Shown here: positions 44,994-53,319 of the stretch, piece after piece
How the letters are laid out: each line of letters starts with the position of its first letter
Numbering within the stretch: the first letter of the stretch is position 1
Origin: Pseudomonas sp. N3-W
GTDB lineage: Bacteria; Pseudomonadota; Gammaproteobacteria; Pseudomonadales; Pseudomonadaceae
Length of the DNA: 64,000 nucleotides
Assembly (NCBI RefSeq): GCF_024970185.1
Contig: NZ_CP103965.1
Span: 1,608,001-1,672,000, forward strand
Reading direction: 5' to 3'
Translations under genes and position numbers: made by a program
The notes under the pieces: model-generated
The model's database searches: none
Told to the model about the DNA's origin: nothing
The model's input: the letters and a program-made list of their open reading frames with translations, nothing else

Positions 44994-46826
44994 CTAGTCG
45001 ATGCCGACAAACCCACCCGTCTGATGCTGCCACAACCGCGCATACAAGCCGCCGTGGGCCAATAGCTCGGCATGGGTGCCGGTTTCGGCGATCTTGCCGT
45101 TTTCCAGCACCACCAGCCGGTCCATGCGTGCAATGGTCGAGAGCCGGTGGGCGATGGCGATTACGGTCTTGCCTTGCATCAGGGTTTCAAGACTCTCCTG
45201 GATCGCCGCTTCCACTTCCGAATCCAGCGCCGACGTCGCCTCGTCCATGATCAGGATTGGCGCGTCCTTGAGCAGCACCCGTGCAATCGCGATGCGTTGG
45301 CGCTGACCACCGGAAAGTTTCACCCCGCGCTCGCCCACATGGGCATCGAAACCGGTACGGCCTTCGGCGTCCGAGAGCAACGGGATGAACTCGTCGGCCC
45401 GGGCTTTGTGCACCGCTTCCCAGAGTTCGGCGTCAGTGGCGTCCGGCTTGCCGTACAGCAGGTTGTCGCGGATCGAACGGTGCAGCAGCGACGTGTCCTG
45501 GGTGATCATGCCGATACGTTCGCGCAGGCTTTCCTGGCCGACCTCGGCGATGTTCTGGCCGTCGATGACAATCCGTCCGCCTTCCACGTCATAGAGGCGC
45601 AGCAGCAGGTTGACCAGGGTCGATTTGCCGGCGCCGGACGGCCCGATCAAACCGATTTTTTCGCCGGGTTTGATGGTCAGGTTGAGGTCGCCGATGATGC
45701 CTTTCTTCTTGCCGTAGTGGAAATCCACGTGCTCGAAACGCACTTCGCCACGGGCCACGGCCAGCGGTTTGGCCTGCTCACGGTCGGTGACGCTGACCGG
45801 TTGGGCGATGGTCTTCAGACCGTCTTGCACCATGCCGATATTTTCGAAAATGCCGGTGACCACCCACATGATCCAGCCGGACATGTTGACGATGCGGATC
45901 ACCAGGCCGGTGGCCAGGGCAATCGCGCCCACCGAGATCAGCGACTGTGTCCACAACCACAGGGCCAGGCCGGTGGTGCCGACGATCAGCAAGCCGTTCA
46001 TGCTGGTGATGGCCACGTCCATGCTGGTGACCACGCGCCCGGCCAGTTGGGCTTTTTTCGTTTGTTCTTCGATGGCTTCGCGGGCGTACTGCTGTTCGAA
46101 GTTGGTGTGGGCGAACAGCTTCAGCGTGGTGATGTTGGTGTAGCCATCGACGATCCGTCCCATGAGTTTGGAGCGCGCGTCGGAAGACGCCACCGAGCGA
46201 TCCTTGACCCTTGGCACGAAGTAATACAGCGCGCCGATGAAGGCCGCGATCCAGGTCAGCAACGGGATCATCAGGCGCCAGTCGGCTTCGGCGAACAGCA
46301 CCAGCGAACTGATGGCGTAGATCAGCACATGCCACAGCGCATCCACCGCTTGCACGGCGGAGTCGCGCAGGGAGTTGCCGGTCTGGATGATGCGCTGGGC
46401 GATACGCCCGGCGAAGTCATTCTGGAAAAAACTCAGGCTCTGTTTGAGCACGCGGCGGTGGTTTTGCCAGAGGATCATGCTGGTCATGCCGGGACTGAGC
46501 GTCTGGTGCACCAGCAGGTCGTGCAGGCCGAGGAAGATCGGGCGCAGCGCCAGTGCCACCACGGCCATCCAGGTCAGCTCGAGGGCGTGTTCCTGAAAGA
46601 AATTGACGTTCGGCGTGCCTTGCGCCAGATCGATGATGCGGCTCAGGTAACTGAACAGCGCCACTTCGATCAGCGCACCGATCAGGCCGACCACCAGCAG
46701 GGCGGCGAAACTCGGCCAGACCTGCTTCAGATAATAGGTATAGAAGGGCAGAACCCGATCCGGAGGAGCCGCCGTCGGTGCGTCGCGGAAAATGTCGATC
46801 AGTTGTTCAAAACGGCGATAAAGCAT
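44994..46826 (-). CDS. ABC exporter, fused permease and ATPase
   Basis: 610 residues: six-helix permease (about 30-330) followed by an ATPase domain. Walker A GPSGAGKST, Q-loop ITQDTSLL, signature LSGGQRQR, Walker B ILIMDEATSALD and switch IAHRLS are all intact. As a homodimer it would export a lipid, drug or peptide. In P. aeruginosa the same place beside ppiA, hydrolase, LysR and azoR is held by PA3228 (recalled order, not checked). Last in a minus-strand run of LysR, hydrolase, ppiA and ABC genes. Confidence 0.92.
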   Translation of the reverse strand: MLYRRFEQLIDIFRDAPTAAPPDRVLPFYTYYLKQVWPSFAALLVVGLIGALIEVALFSYLSRIIDLAQGTPNVNFFQEHALELTWMAVVALALRPIFLGLHDLLVHQTLSPGMTSMILWQNHRRVLKQSLSFFQNDFAGRIAQRIIQTGNSLRDSAVQAVDALWHVLIYAISSLVLFAEADWRLMIPLLTWIAAFIGALYYFVPRVKDRSVASSDARSKLMGRIVDGYTNITTLKLFAHTNFEQQYAREAIEEQTKKAQLAGRVVTSMDVAITSMNGLLIVGTTGLALWLWTQSLISVGAIALATGLVIRIVNMSGWIMWVVTGIFENIGMVQDGLKTIAQPVSVTDREQAKPLAVARGEVRFEHVDFHYGKKKGIIGDLNLTIKPGEKIGLIGPSGAGKSTLVNLLLRLYDVEGGRIVIDGQNIAEVGQESLRERIGMITQDTSLLHRSIRDNLLYGKPDATDAELWEAVHKARADEFIPLLSDAEGRTGFDAHVGERGVKLSGGQRQRIAIARVLLKDAPILIMDEATSALDSEVEAAIQESLETLMQGKTVIAIAHRLSTIARMDRLVVLENGKIAETGTHAELLAHGGLYARLWQHQTGGFVGID

Positions 46827-46912
46827 CTGTTCTCCGCCCCGGTTCGGGACTCTCCTTTAAACAGTGTGAGCGGCGCCGGATTGCGACGACCGCTCAAAAC
46901 GACCCGATTGAC

Positions 46913-47479
46913 TTAGTCGATGCGCTTGGCCGACTTGATGAATACAGGGTCGGCAGGTACGTCACCCATGCCACCACGGGTTGTGGTTTTCGAGTTGACG
47001 ATGATGTCCACAACGTCCATGCCTTTCACGACTTTACCGAATACGGCATAGCCGTCACCGCTGTCGAGGAAGTCGTTGTCCTTGACGTTGACGAAGAACT
47101 GGCTGGTGGCCGAATCCGGGTCCGAAGTACGGGCCATGGACAGGGTGCCACGGACGTTATGCAGGCCGTTTTTGGACTCGTTCTTGATTGGTGCCTCGGT
47201 CGGCTTTTGCTGCATCGATTGGGTGAAACCGCCGCCCTGGATCATGAAACCCGGAATCACGCGGTGGAAAATCGTGTTGTTGTAGAAACCGCTGTCCACG
47301 TACTTGAGGAAGTTGGCGGTACTTTTCGGCGCCTTGACCGGGTCCAGTTCGATTTCGATCACGCCGTTGGTGGTGTCCAGTTCTACGTGCGGTGCCTTCG
47401 CCGGAGCGGCAGGCGTGGCAGCCATCAGGTTGGCGGCAAACAGCACGGAGCCGGCGACGAGGGCGATTTTTTTCAGCAT
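46913..47479 (-). CDS. ppiA: periplasmic peptidyl-prolyl cis-trans isomerase (cyclophilin)
   Basis: 188 residues. A signal peptide ([19 protein letters not shown]) directs it to the periplasm. The cyclophilin core follows: [22 protein letters not shown] with the catalytic Arg, [30 protein letters not shown], and [17 protein letters not shown]. It speeds proline isomerisation in exported proteins. The start is 3 bp downstream of the hydrolase stop, so the two are likely co-transcribed. Confidence 0.92.
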   Translation of the reverse strand: MLKKIALVAGSVLFAANLMAATPAAPAKAPHVELDTTNGVIEIELDPVKAPKSTANFLKYVDSGFYNNTIFHRVIPGFMIQGGGFTQSMQQKPTEAPIKNESKNGLHNVRGTLSMARTSDPDSATSQFFVNVKDNDFLDSGDGYAVFGKVVKGMDVVDIIVNSKTTTRGGMGDVPADPVFIKSAKRID

Positions 47480-47482
47480 GGG

Positions 47483-48286
47483 TCAGTGATCCTGAGTAGT
47501 GGTGTCGACTGCGGTGAGAAACTCGAGCAGCGTTTGGTTGAAGCGTTCCGGTTGATCCAGCGGCGTGGCGTGGCGCGAGTCGGCGATCACCACCAGCCGT
47601 GCATCGGGCAGCAGTTTTACATAGGTTTCTTTCAGCGTGACCGGTGTGTAGTCATGATCGGCGCTGACGATCAGGGTTGGACAGGACACTCTGGAAAGTC
47701 GTTCCTGAACCCCCCAGCCAACAATGGCATCGAAGCTGGCGAGATAAGCATGTTTGTCGTTTTTTGCCCAGCGTTCGGCGATCTTTTGTCGCAGATCAGC
47801 TTGCTCCGGTTTGGGGAACAGGTTACGCCCAAGTGCCTTGCCGATGGTGGCCAGGCTGAGAACACGCATCAGGCTCCAGCGCTTGAACCACTGCCAGTAG
47901 TCGTCCGGCTTGCGCAGTTTGACCTCCGGCGCGCTGTTGACGATGCACAGGCTTTTGAGCAGTTGCGGCTGATCGGTTGCCAGCTGGAAACCGATCATGC
48001 CACCCATGGACAGCCCCACGTAGTGCGTCGGGCCGAGTTTCAGGTGTTCGATCAGGGCGACCAGATCGGCACTGAACCCGGCGATGCTGTAACGCTCGCG
48101 GGGTTTGTCCGAGCGACCGTGGCCGCGCACGTCCGGTACGATCACCCGGTAACGGGCTGACAGTGCCGGGATCTGTTTCTCCCAGTCCAGGGTGCTCGAG
48201 CCGAGGCCGTGAATCAGCAATAGCGGTGTGCCATGGCCGTATTCCTCATAGTGCAGGTTGCAACCTTCATGTTCGAAATACGCCAT
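47483..48286 (-). CDS. alpha/beta hydrolase
   Basis: 267 residues. HGLGSSTLDW (oxyanion loop), DVRGHGRSD, nucleophile S93 in VGLSMGGMIG, an acidic residue in VSADHDYTP and H in DSRHATPLD. Typical of small esterases/lactonases of the 3-oxoadipate enol-lactonase-like group; the real substrate is unknown. Sits between LysR and ppiA on the minus strand, matching PA3226 in recalled gene order. Confidence 0.9.
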   Translation of the reverse strand: MAYFEHEGCNLHYEEYGHGTPLLLIHGLGSSTLDWEKQIPALSARYRVIVPDVRGHGRSDKPRERYSIAGFSADLVALIEHLKLGPTHYVGLSMGGMIGFQLATDQPQLLKSLCIVNSAPEVKLRKPDDYWQWFKRWSLMRVLSLATIGKALGRNLFPKPEQADLRQKIAERWAKNDKHAYLASFDAIVGWGVQERLSRVSCPTLIVSADHDYTPVTLKETYVKLLPDARLVVIADSRHATPLDQPERFNQTLLEFLTAVDTTTQDH

Positions 48287-48300
48287 GCATACACTCCGTG

Positions 48301-49224
48301 TCAGGCTTGTTCAGGGGCGGCGAACGGCGCATCCAGCGGCGCGGTGTCGAAGGTGCGCAGCAGTTCGATGAGGATTTGCGTTGCCGGGCCCAGGGGTTTG
48401 TCCTTGTTTGAATACAGATAGAAACTCGGGTTGCGGCTGCCACCCTGGTCCAACGGTAGCAGCTTGAGCGTGCCTTCCCTGAGTTCCCGTTCGATCATGT
48501 GCCGAGGCAGCCAGGCAAACCCCAGGCCACTGCCGACAAAGGTCGCGGCGGTGGCCAGGCTGCCGACGGTCCAGCGCTGTTCGGCGCCGAGCCAGCCGAC
48601 GTCCCGTGGCTGCTGACGGCCGGAGTCGCGGATCACCACTTGCATCTGGCTCTCCAGGTCCTGGAAGTTGATTTCGCGGTTGAGGCGATGCAGGGCATGT
48701 TCGGGGTGGGCGACCGCGACGAACTCGACGTCACTCAGTTCCGCGCCCAGATAACCGGGGATGCTCAACCCGGTGATTGCCAGATCGGCCACGCCTTCGA
48801 GCAGGACTTCTTCGACACCCGACAGCACCTCTTCGCGCAGGCGCACCCGGCAGCCACGGCTTTGCGGCATGAACGCGGTGAGGGCGCGCACGAGGCGGGC
48901 GCTCGGGTAGGCCGCATCGACTACCAGCCGCACTTCCGCTTCCCAGCCTTGCTCCATATGGTGGGCCAGGTCTTCCAGTTGGCTGGCCTGTTTCACCAGT
49001 TGCCGCGAGCGACGCAGCAGCACGCCACCGGCCTCGGTCAGCACCGCCTTGCGGCCATCGATGCGCAACAGCGGCACGCCGAGCTGGTCCTGCATGCGCG
49101 CCACGGTGTAACTCACCGACGATTGCGAGCGGTGCAACGCTTCGGCGGCCTGGGCGAAACCACCGTGATCGACCACGGCCTGTAATGTTCGCCATTGATC
49201 AAGGGTCACGCGGGGCGCTTTCAT
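48301..49224 (-). CDS. LysR-family regulator (PA3225-like by position)
   Basis: 307 residues. The DNA-binding N-terminus is QAAEALHRSQSSVSYTVARMQDQLGVPLLRIDGRKAVLTEAG. The effector domain follows. It is divergent from the small exported protein at 49274 with only 49 bp between, and heads the hydrolase-ppiA-ABC run. By gene order it corresponds to P. aeruginosa PA3225, which I recall as affecting multidrug resistance. Likely controls the divergent gene and azoR. Confidence 0.92.
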   Translation of the reverse strand: MKAPRVTLDQWRTLQAVVDHGGFAQAAEALHRSQSSVSYTVARMQDQLGVPLLRIDGRKAVLTEAGGVLLRRSRQLVKQASQLEDLAHHMEQGWEAEVRLVVDAAYPSARLVRALTAFMPQSRGCRVRLREEVLSGVEEVLLEGVADLAITGLSIPGYLGAELSDVEFVAVAHPEHALHRLNREINFQDLESQMQVVIRDSGRQQPRDVGWLGAEQRWTVGSLATAATFVGSGLGFAWLPRHMIERELREGTLKLLPLDQGGSRNPSFYLYSNKDKPLGPATQILIELLRTFDTAPLDAPFAAPEQA

Positions 49225-49273
49225 GAACAGCTCCTCTTGTCCTAAGCTGACAGTCCTTAATGGAGACTGCCGA

Positions 49274-49588
49274 ATGAAAAAGTTTTGTTGTGTAGTGCTG
49301 GCGATGCTGCCGTTGACTGCGTTTGCGTATCCGATCGATGTTCAGAAGACACTCAATGGCTTGAGCATCGACTACAACACCGACGACACCGATAGCGACA
49401 TCGCCTCCATTCAGGTCAACAATTTCGGCACGACCGATGCGATCTGCAAGGTGGTGTTCAACAATGGCCCGGAAGCGCCGCGCACCCGTAGGGTCGAGGT
49501 GCCGGCCGGCAAACACAGCTATGCCACCGCCAAGTTCACCCGAACGATTATCAAGATGCGTATCGACCTGACCTGCGAACCAAAATGA
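49274..49588 (+). CDS. small exported protein (PA3224-like by position)
   Basis: 104 residues. A signal peptide ends at TAFA-Y (about residue 18). The mature part is a beta-rich small domain (IASIQVNNFGTTDAICKVVFNNGPEAPRTRRVEVPAGKHSYATA) with two Cys (DAICKV, DLTCEP) that probably pair. Database entries sometimes call this family 3-phosphoglycerate kinase, which the length and signal peptide rule out. Function unknown. Confidence 0.8.
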   Translation: MKKFCCVVLAMLPLTAFAYPIDVQKTLNGLSIDYNTDDTDSDIASIQVNNFGTTDAICKVVFNNGPEAPRTRRVEVPAGKHSYATAKFTRTIIKMRIDLTCEPK

Positions 49589-49636
49589 CCTTCAGCGGAG
49601 CAAACCTTCAGGGCATGCTCCGCTTATAAACAAATT

Positions 49637-49678
49637 TATCGATCTTTTATAGCAGTTATTTGCGCTTTTTCATCGATA
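49637..49678. promoter_or_regulatory. possible operator/promoter of azoR
   Basis: Inverted TATCGAT (49637-49643) and ATCGATA (49672-49678) in an AT-rich stretch, 60-100 bp before azoR. It could be a regulator site; no experimental or consensus support. Confidence 0.3.
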
Positions 49679-49738
49679 TGACTCTGTTTAATCTCCACTC
49701 CATCGACCTACAGCATTCTCAGATGGAGGCTACATCCC

Positions 49739-50338
49739 ATGTCACGCGTTCTGATCATCGAAAGCAGTGCCCGTCAGCAAGACTCGGTTTCCCGCCAACT
49801 GACCCAGACCTTCATCAGCCAGTGGAAAACTGCCCACCCAGCTGATCAGATTACCGTTCGTGACCTGGCTCTCAACCCGGTGCCGCACCTGGACATCAAT
49901 CTGCTGGGCGGCTGGATGAAGCCCGTCGAACAACGCAATGACATCGAACAGGCCTCGCTGGATCGCTCCAACCAGTTGACCGACGAGTTGCTGGCCGCCG
50001 ACGTGCTGGTGATGGCGGCGCCCATGTACAACTTCGCCATCCCGAGCACCCTCAAAGCCTGGCTCGACCATGTGCTACGTGCCGGTGTGACCTTCAAGTA
50101 CACCGACACCGGCCCCCAAGGCCTGCTCAATGACAAGCGCGCCTATGTACTGACCGCTCGCGGCGGGATCTACGCCGGTGGCCCGGCGGACCATCAGGAA
50201 CCGTACCTGCGTCAGGTCATGGGCTTTATCGGCATCCACGACGTGACGTTCATCCATGCCGAGGGCATGAACCTGGGCGGCGATTTCCAGGAGAAAGGCC
50301 TGAACCAGGCGAACGCCAAGCTCTCGCAGGTGGCTTGA
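49739..50338 (+). CDS. azoR: FMN-dependent NADH:quinone reductase / azoreductase
   Basis: 199 residues, flavodoxin-like fold. FMN-binding segments: ESSARQQDSVSR at the start, MAAPMYNFAIPSTLKAWLDHV, and TARGGIYAG. Reduces quinones and azo compounds with NADH. In recalled gene order it is the counterpart of P. aeruginosa PA3223 (azoR3). Regulated probably by the adjacent LysR protein. Confidence 0.93.
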   Translation: MSRVLIIESSARQQDSVSRQLTQTFISQWKTAHPADQITVRDLALNPVPHLDINLLGGWMKPVEQRNDIEQASLDRSNQLTDELLAADVLVMAAPMYNFAIPSTLKAWLDHVLRAGVTFKYTDTGPQGLLNDKRAYVLTARGGIYAGGPADHQEPYLRQVMGFIGIHDVTFIHAEGMNLGGDFQEKGLNQANAKLSQVA

Positions 50339-50446
50339 GGCTTTAATCGCCAGATAATCCCTTGATGTTCAAGTGACCTGGCGCAACCCCTTCAAGGCTC
50401 TACGCGCATCGAACCTCCCTTTGCACTTGTTGCTCCTGAGTGCTGT

Positions 50447-50485
50447 AGCCCGATTGAACGCTTTAGCGAGATCGGGCTTTTTTTT
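50447..50485 (+). terminator. Rho-independent terminator
   Basis: AGCCCGAT...ATCGGGCT stem followed by a nine-T run, downstream of azoR. Confidence 0.88.
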
Positions 50486-50514
50486 GCCCGCGATTTGGTA
50501 GGCGACGCAAGAAA

Positions 50515-50545
50515 CCCTGTGGGAGCGAGCCTGCTCGCTCCCACA
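50515..50545. repeat. single REP hairpin
   Basis: CCTGTGGGAGCGAGCCTGCTCGCTCCCACA, perfect stem, upstream of the EamA-type transporter gene. Confidence 0.85.
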
Positions 50546-50622
50546 ATGGATTTGTGGTGTATGACTGTTCGCGGTATCAGACAAAACCCGCTATCGTCGC
50601 CGCCATTCGAAACGAGGCGAGC

Positions 50623-51489
50623 ATGGGCTATCTACTTTTTGTCACGCTGATTCAGGCGTTTTCCTTCAGTTTGATCGGCGAGTACCTGGCCGGGCATGTC
50701 GACAGTTACTTCGCGGTGCTGGTGCGGGTGCTGCTGGCGGGGCTGGTGTTTATTCCGTTGACGCGCTGGCGTTCGGTGGAGCCGGCATTCATGCGCGGCA
50801 TGCTGCTGATCGGCGCGTTGCAGTTCGGCGTTACTTACGTCTGCCTGTACCTGAGCTTCCGGGTGCTGACGGTGCCGGAAGTGCTGCTGTTCACCATCCT
50901 CACCCCCTTGCACGTGACCCTGATCGAAGACGCACTGAACCGGCGCTTCAATCCCTGGGCATTGGTTGCGGCGCTGGTGGCGGTGGCTGGCGCGGCAGTG
51001 ATTCGCTATGACCGGATCAACCCGGACTTCTTCATGGGTTTCCTGCTGCTGCAACTGGCCAACTTCACCTACGCCGCCGGGCAGGTGCTCTATAAGCATC
51101 TGGTGGCCCGTCACCCGAGCAATCTGCCGCACTACCGGCGCTTCGGTTATTTCTATCTGGGCGCATTGGCAGTGGCGTTGCCGGCCTTCCTGTTGTTCGG
51201 CAAACAGAACTTCCTGCCCGAAGCACCGCTGCAATGGGGCGTGCTGCTGTTCCTCGGACTGGTTTCGACCGCGCTGGGTCTGTACTGGTGGAACAAGGGT
51301 GCGTGCATGGTCAATGGCGGCACGCTGGCAGTGATGAACAACCTGCATGTGCCTGTCGGGTTGCTGATCAATCTGCTGATCTGGAATCAGCATGAAGAAC
51401 TGGGGCGGTTGTTCCTGGGCGGGTCAGTGATTTTGCTGGCGGTGTGGATCAGTCGGTTGGGTGTACGCCGATCTACCGCTGCCCATTAA
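50623..51489 (+). CDS. EamA/DMT-family transporter (carboxylate/amino-acid type)
   Basis: 288 residues with ten hydrophobic segments. It starts MGYLLFVTLIQAFSFSLIGEYLAGHVDSYFAVLVRVLLAG, typical of the CAAT subfamily, and has LYWWNKGACMVNGGTLAVMNNLHVPVGLLINLL near the end. The ATG at 50623 is preferred; the frame opens upstream inside the REP hairpin. Substrate unknown. Convergent with the LysR gene that follows. Confidence 0.85.
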   Translation: MGYLLFVTLIQAFSFSLIGEYLAGHVDSYFAVLVRVLLAGLVFIPLTRWRSVEPAFMRGMLLIGALQFGVTYVCLYLSFRVLTVPEVLLFTILTPLHVTLIEDALNRRFNPWALVAALVAVAGAAVIRYDRINPDFFMGFLLLQLANFTYAAGQVLYKHLVARHPSNLPHYRRFGYFYLGALAVALPAFLLFGKQNFLPEAPLQWGVLLFLGLVSTALGLYWWNKGACMVNGGTLAVMNNLHVPVGLLINLLIWNQHEELGRLFLGGSVILLAVWISRLGVRRSTAAH

Positions 51490-51497
51490 TACCTGTG

Positions 51498-52385
51498 TTA
51501 CTTGGGCGCCAACTGCGTCACCAGAAAATCGATGAACGTGCGGGTCTTCTGCGGCACCCGGCGTGATGACGGATAAACCGCATTGATGCTGATCGCCGGC
51601 GCCTGCCACTCGCACAGCAGCGGCAGCAGCCGGCCCGCCGCCAGCGCGTCATCGACTATGAAGTCCGGCAGCAGCGCGATGCCCATGCCGGCCTCGGCCG
51701 CCTGCGCCAGCAAGTCGCCGTTGTTGGCGTGCAACGGCCCGGTGACGTTGACCCGTTGCGTCTCCTTGCCATTGCACAACTGCAGGCTGACGCCGCTCTG
51801 CAGATACCCGTAATTGAGGCACTGGTGCTGACGCAAATCCTGCGGCGTCTGCGGCGTGCCCGCGCGCGCCAGGTAAGCGGGGGAGGCCACCATGATGCGC
51901 GGCGCCGGTGCCAGTTGCCGGGCAATCATCGTTGAGTCCGGCAGGCTGGCGATGCGGATGGTCACGTCGAAACCGCCGCGTACCGGGTCCACTTGCTGGT
52001 CGCTGAGCACCAGTTGCAACTCGATGTTCGGGTGCTGTTCATGGAACAGCGGAATCAGCGGCCCCAGCCGGCGCAGCCCAAACGACATCGGCGCGTTCAC
52101 CCGCAAAACTCCCCGCAACTCCCCGATGCCGTTACGGGCACGCTGCTCCGCCTCGTCCAGCGACGCCAGCACTTCGCGCGCCGCGTCGAAATACTCGGCG
52201 CCAGCCTCGGTCAGGTGCAGGCTGCGGGTGGTGCGCTGCAGCAACTGCACGCCGATGGCTTCTTCCAGCGCCTGAATCTGTTTGCTGACTTTCGAGCGCG
52301 GCACATCCATGGCCCGGGCTGCCGCGGCAAAGCCGTTCTCGCCGACCGTGACGACAAACGCACGCATGCATTCGATGCGATCCAT
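51498..52385 (-). CDS. LysR-family regulator, divergent from YcaC-like gene
   Basis: 295 residues. It starts MDRIECMRAFVVTVGENGFAAAARAMDVPRSKVSKQIQALEEAIGVQLLQRTTRSLHLTEAG, a CrgA/LTTR-type winged helix. The longer open frame to 52466 covers the operator region and is not used. A 160-bp region separates it from the YcaC-like gene and holds a clear palindrome, so autoregulation plus control of that gene is likely. Confidence 0.92.
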   Translation of the reverse strand: MDRIECMRAFVVTVGENGFAAAARAMDVPRSKVSKQIQALEEAIGVQLLQRTTRSLHLTEAGAEYFDAAREVLASLDEAEQRARNGIGELRGVLRVNAPMSFGLRRLGPLIPLFHEQHPNIELQLVLSDQQVDPVRGGFDVTIRIASLPDSTMIARQLAPAPRIMVASPAYLARAGTPQTPQDLRQHQCLNYGYLQSGVSLQLCNGKETQRVNVTGPLHANNGDLLAQAAEAGMGIALLPDFIVDDALAAGRLLPLLCEWQAPAISINAVYPSSRRVPQKTRTFIDFLVTQLAPK

Positions 52386-52386
52386 G

Positions 52387-52436
52387 ATTGTCCCTATTTT
52401 AGAATCAATGATTCTCGATTTTAGGTAATTGTCCCT
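52387..52436. promoter_or_regulatory. candidate LysR operator with flanking direct repeats
   Basis: A 15-bp palindrome AGAATCA-A-TGATTCT (52401-52415) is flanked by two direct copies of ATTGTCCCT (52387-52395 and 52428-52436). It is immediately upstream of the LysR start and about 110-130 bp upstream of the YcaC-like start, where a regulator binding site is expected. Confidence 0.55.
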
Positions 52437-52545
52437 TTTTATTCCAGCCCTTAAAGTTACTTCCAAGCCGCCAGCAACGCCTCAGAAGGCAACCGGTGAC
52501 TCACCCATTACTCATTGAATACCTCGACATCAAAAGGAACTCGCC

Positions 52546-53190
52546 ATGTCTATCCGTGAACTGCTCAACCCTACCAACTCCACCCTGATCCTGATCGACC
52601 ACCAGCCGCAAATGTCATTCGGCGTGCAATCGATCGACCGCCAGACCCTGAAGAACAACACCGTGGCCCTGGCCAAGACGGCGAAGATCTTCAACGTGCC
52701 GACCATCCTCACGTCGGTGGAAACCGAAAGTTTCAGCGGTTACATCTGGCCGGAATTGTTGGGCGTGTTCCCGGACCATCAGCCGATCGAACGCACCTCG
52801 ATGAACTCCTGGGAAGACAAGGCGCTGGTCGCCGCCGTGAAAGCCACAGGCCGCAAGAAACTGATCATGGCCGCGCTGTGGACCGAGGTCTGCCTGAACT
52901 TCCCGGCACTGGAAGCGTTGGCCGAAGGCTATGAGGTGTACATCGTCACCGACGCTTCCGGTGGCACCACCAAAGAAGCTCATGACATGTCGATCCAACG
53001 GATGATTCAGGCGGGCGCCGTGCCGGTGACCTGGCAGCAAGTGTTGCTCGAATACCAGCGCGACTGGGCTCACAAGGAAACCTATGACGCCGTGATGGAG
53101 CTGGTGCGCGAACACAGCGGCGCGTACGGCATGGGCGTGGATTACGCCTACACCATGGTGCACAAGGCACCGCAACGGCAGGTCAAGTAA
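52546..53190 (+). CDS. isochorismatase-family hydrolase (YcaC-like)
   Basis: 214 residues. Acid residue D19 in LILIDHQPQM, basic R83 in IERTSMNSW and the nucleophile C116 in ALWTEVCLNFP match the YcaC layout. TDASGGTTKEAHDMS follows. YcaC-type proteins are octamers of unknown physiological substrate. A good ribosome site (AAAGGA) precedes the ATG. Probably controlled by the divergent LysR gene. Confidence 0.9.
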   Translation: MSIRELLNPTNSTLILIDHQPQMSFGVQSIDRQTLKNNTVALAKTAKIFNVPTILTSVETESFSGYIWPELLGVFPDHQPIERTSMNSWEDKALVAAVKATGRKKLIMAALWTEVCLNFPALEALAEGYEVYIVTDASGGTTKEAHDMSIQRMIQAGAVPVTWQQVLLEYQRDWAHKETYDAVMELVREHSGAYGMGVDYAYTMVHKAPQRQVK

Positions 53191-53213
53191 CCCGGAGTCT
53201 GAAGTCGATCAAA

Positions 53214-53305
53214 CCTGTGGGAGCGAGCCTGCTCGCGAAGGCGGTCTGTCAGTTGATATCAATACTGACTGATACGGCCCCTTCGCGAGCAGGCTCGCTC
53301 CCACA
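53214..53305. repeat. REP doublet
   Basis: Facing arms CCTGTGGGAGCGAGCCTGC... and ...GCAGGCTCGCTCCCACAAG, between the YcaC-like gene and the MscS channel gene. Confidence 0.9.
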
Positions 53306-53319
53306 AGTGTTTATCGGTG

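Noticed and set aside
45072..46916. 614-aa plus-strand frame opposite the ABC exporter
   Set aside because: Shadow of the ABC transporter gene; no ribosome site and no protein-like features.
49274..49588. 3-phosphoglycerate kinase
   Set aside because: A label I recall on members of this small exported family; 104 residues with a signal peptide cannot be that enzyme.
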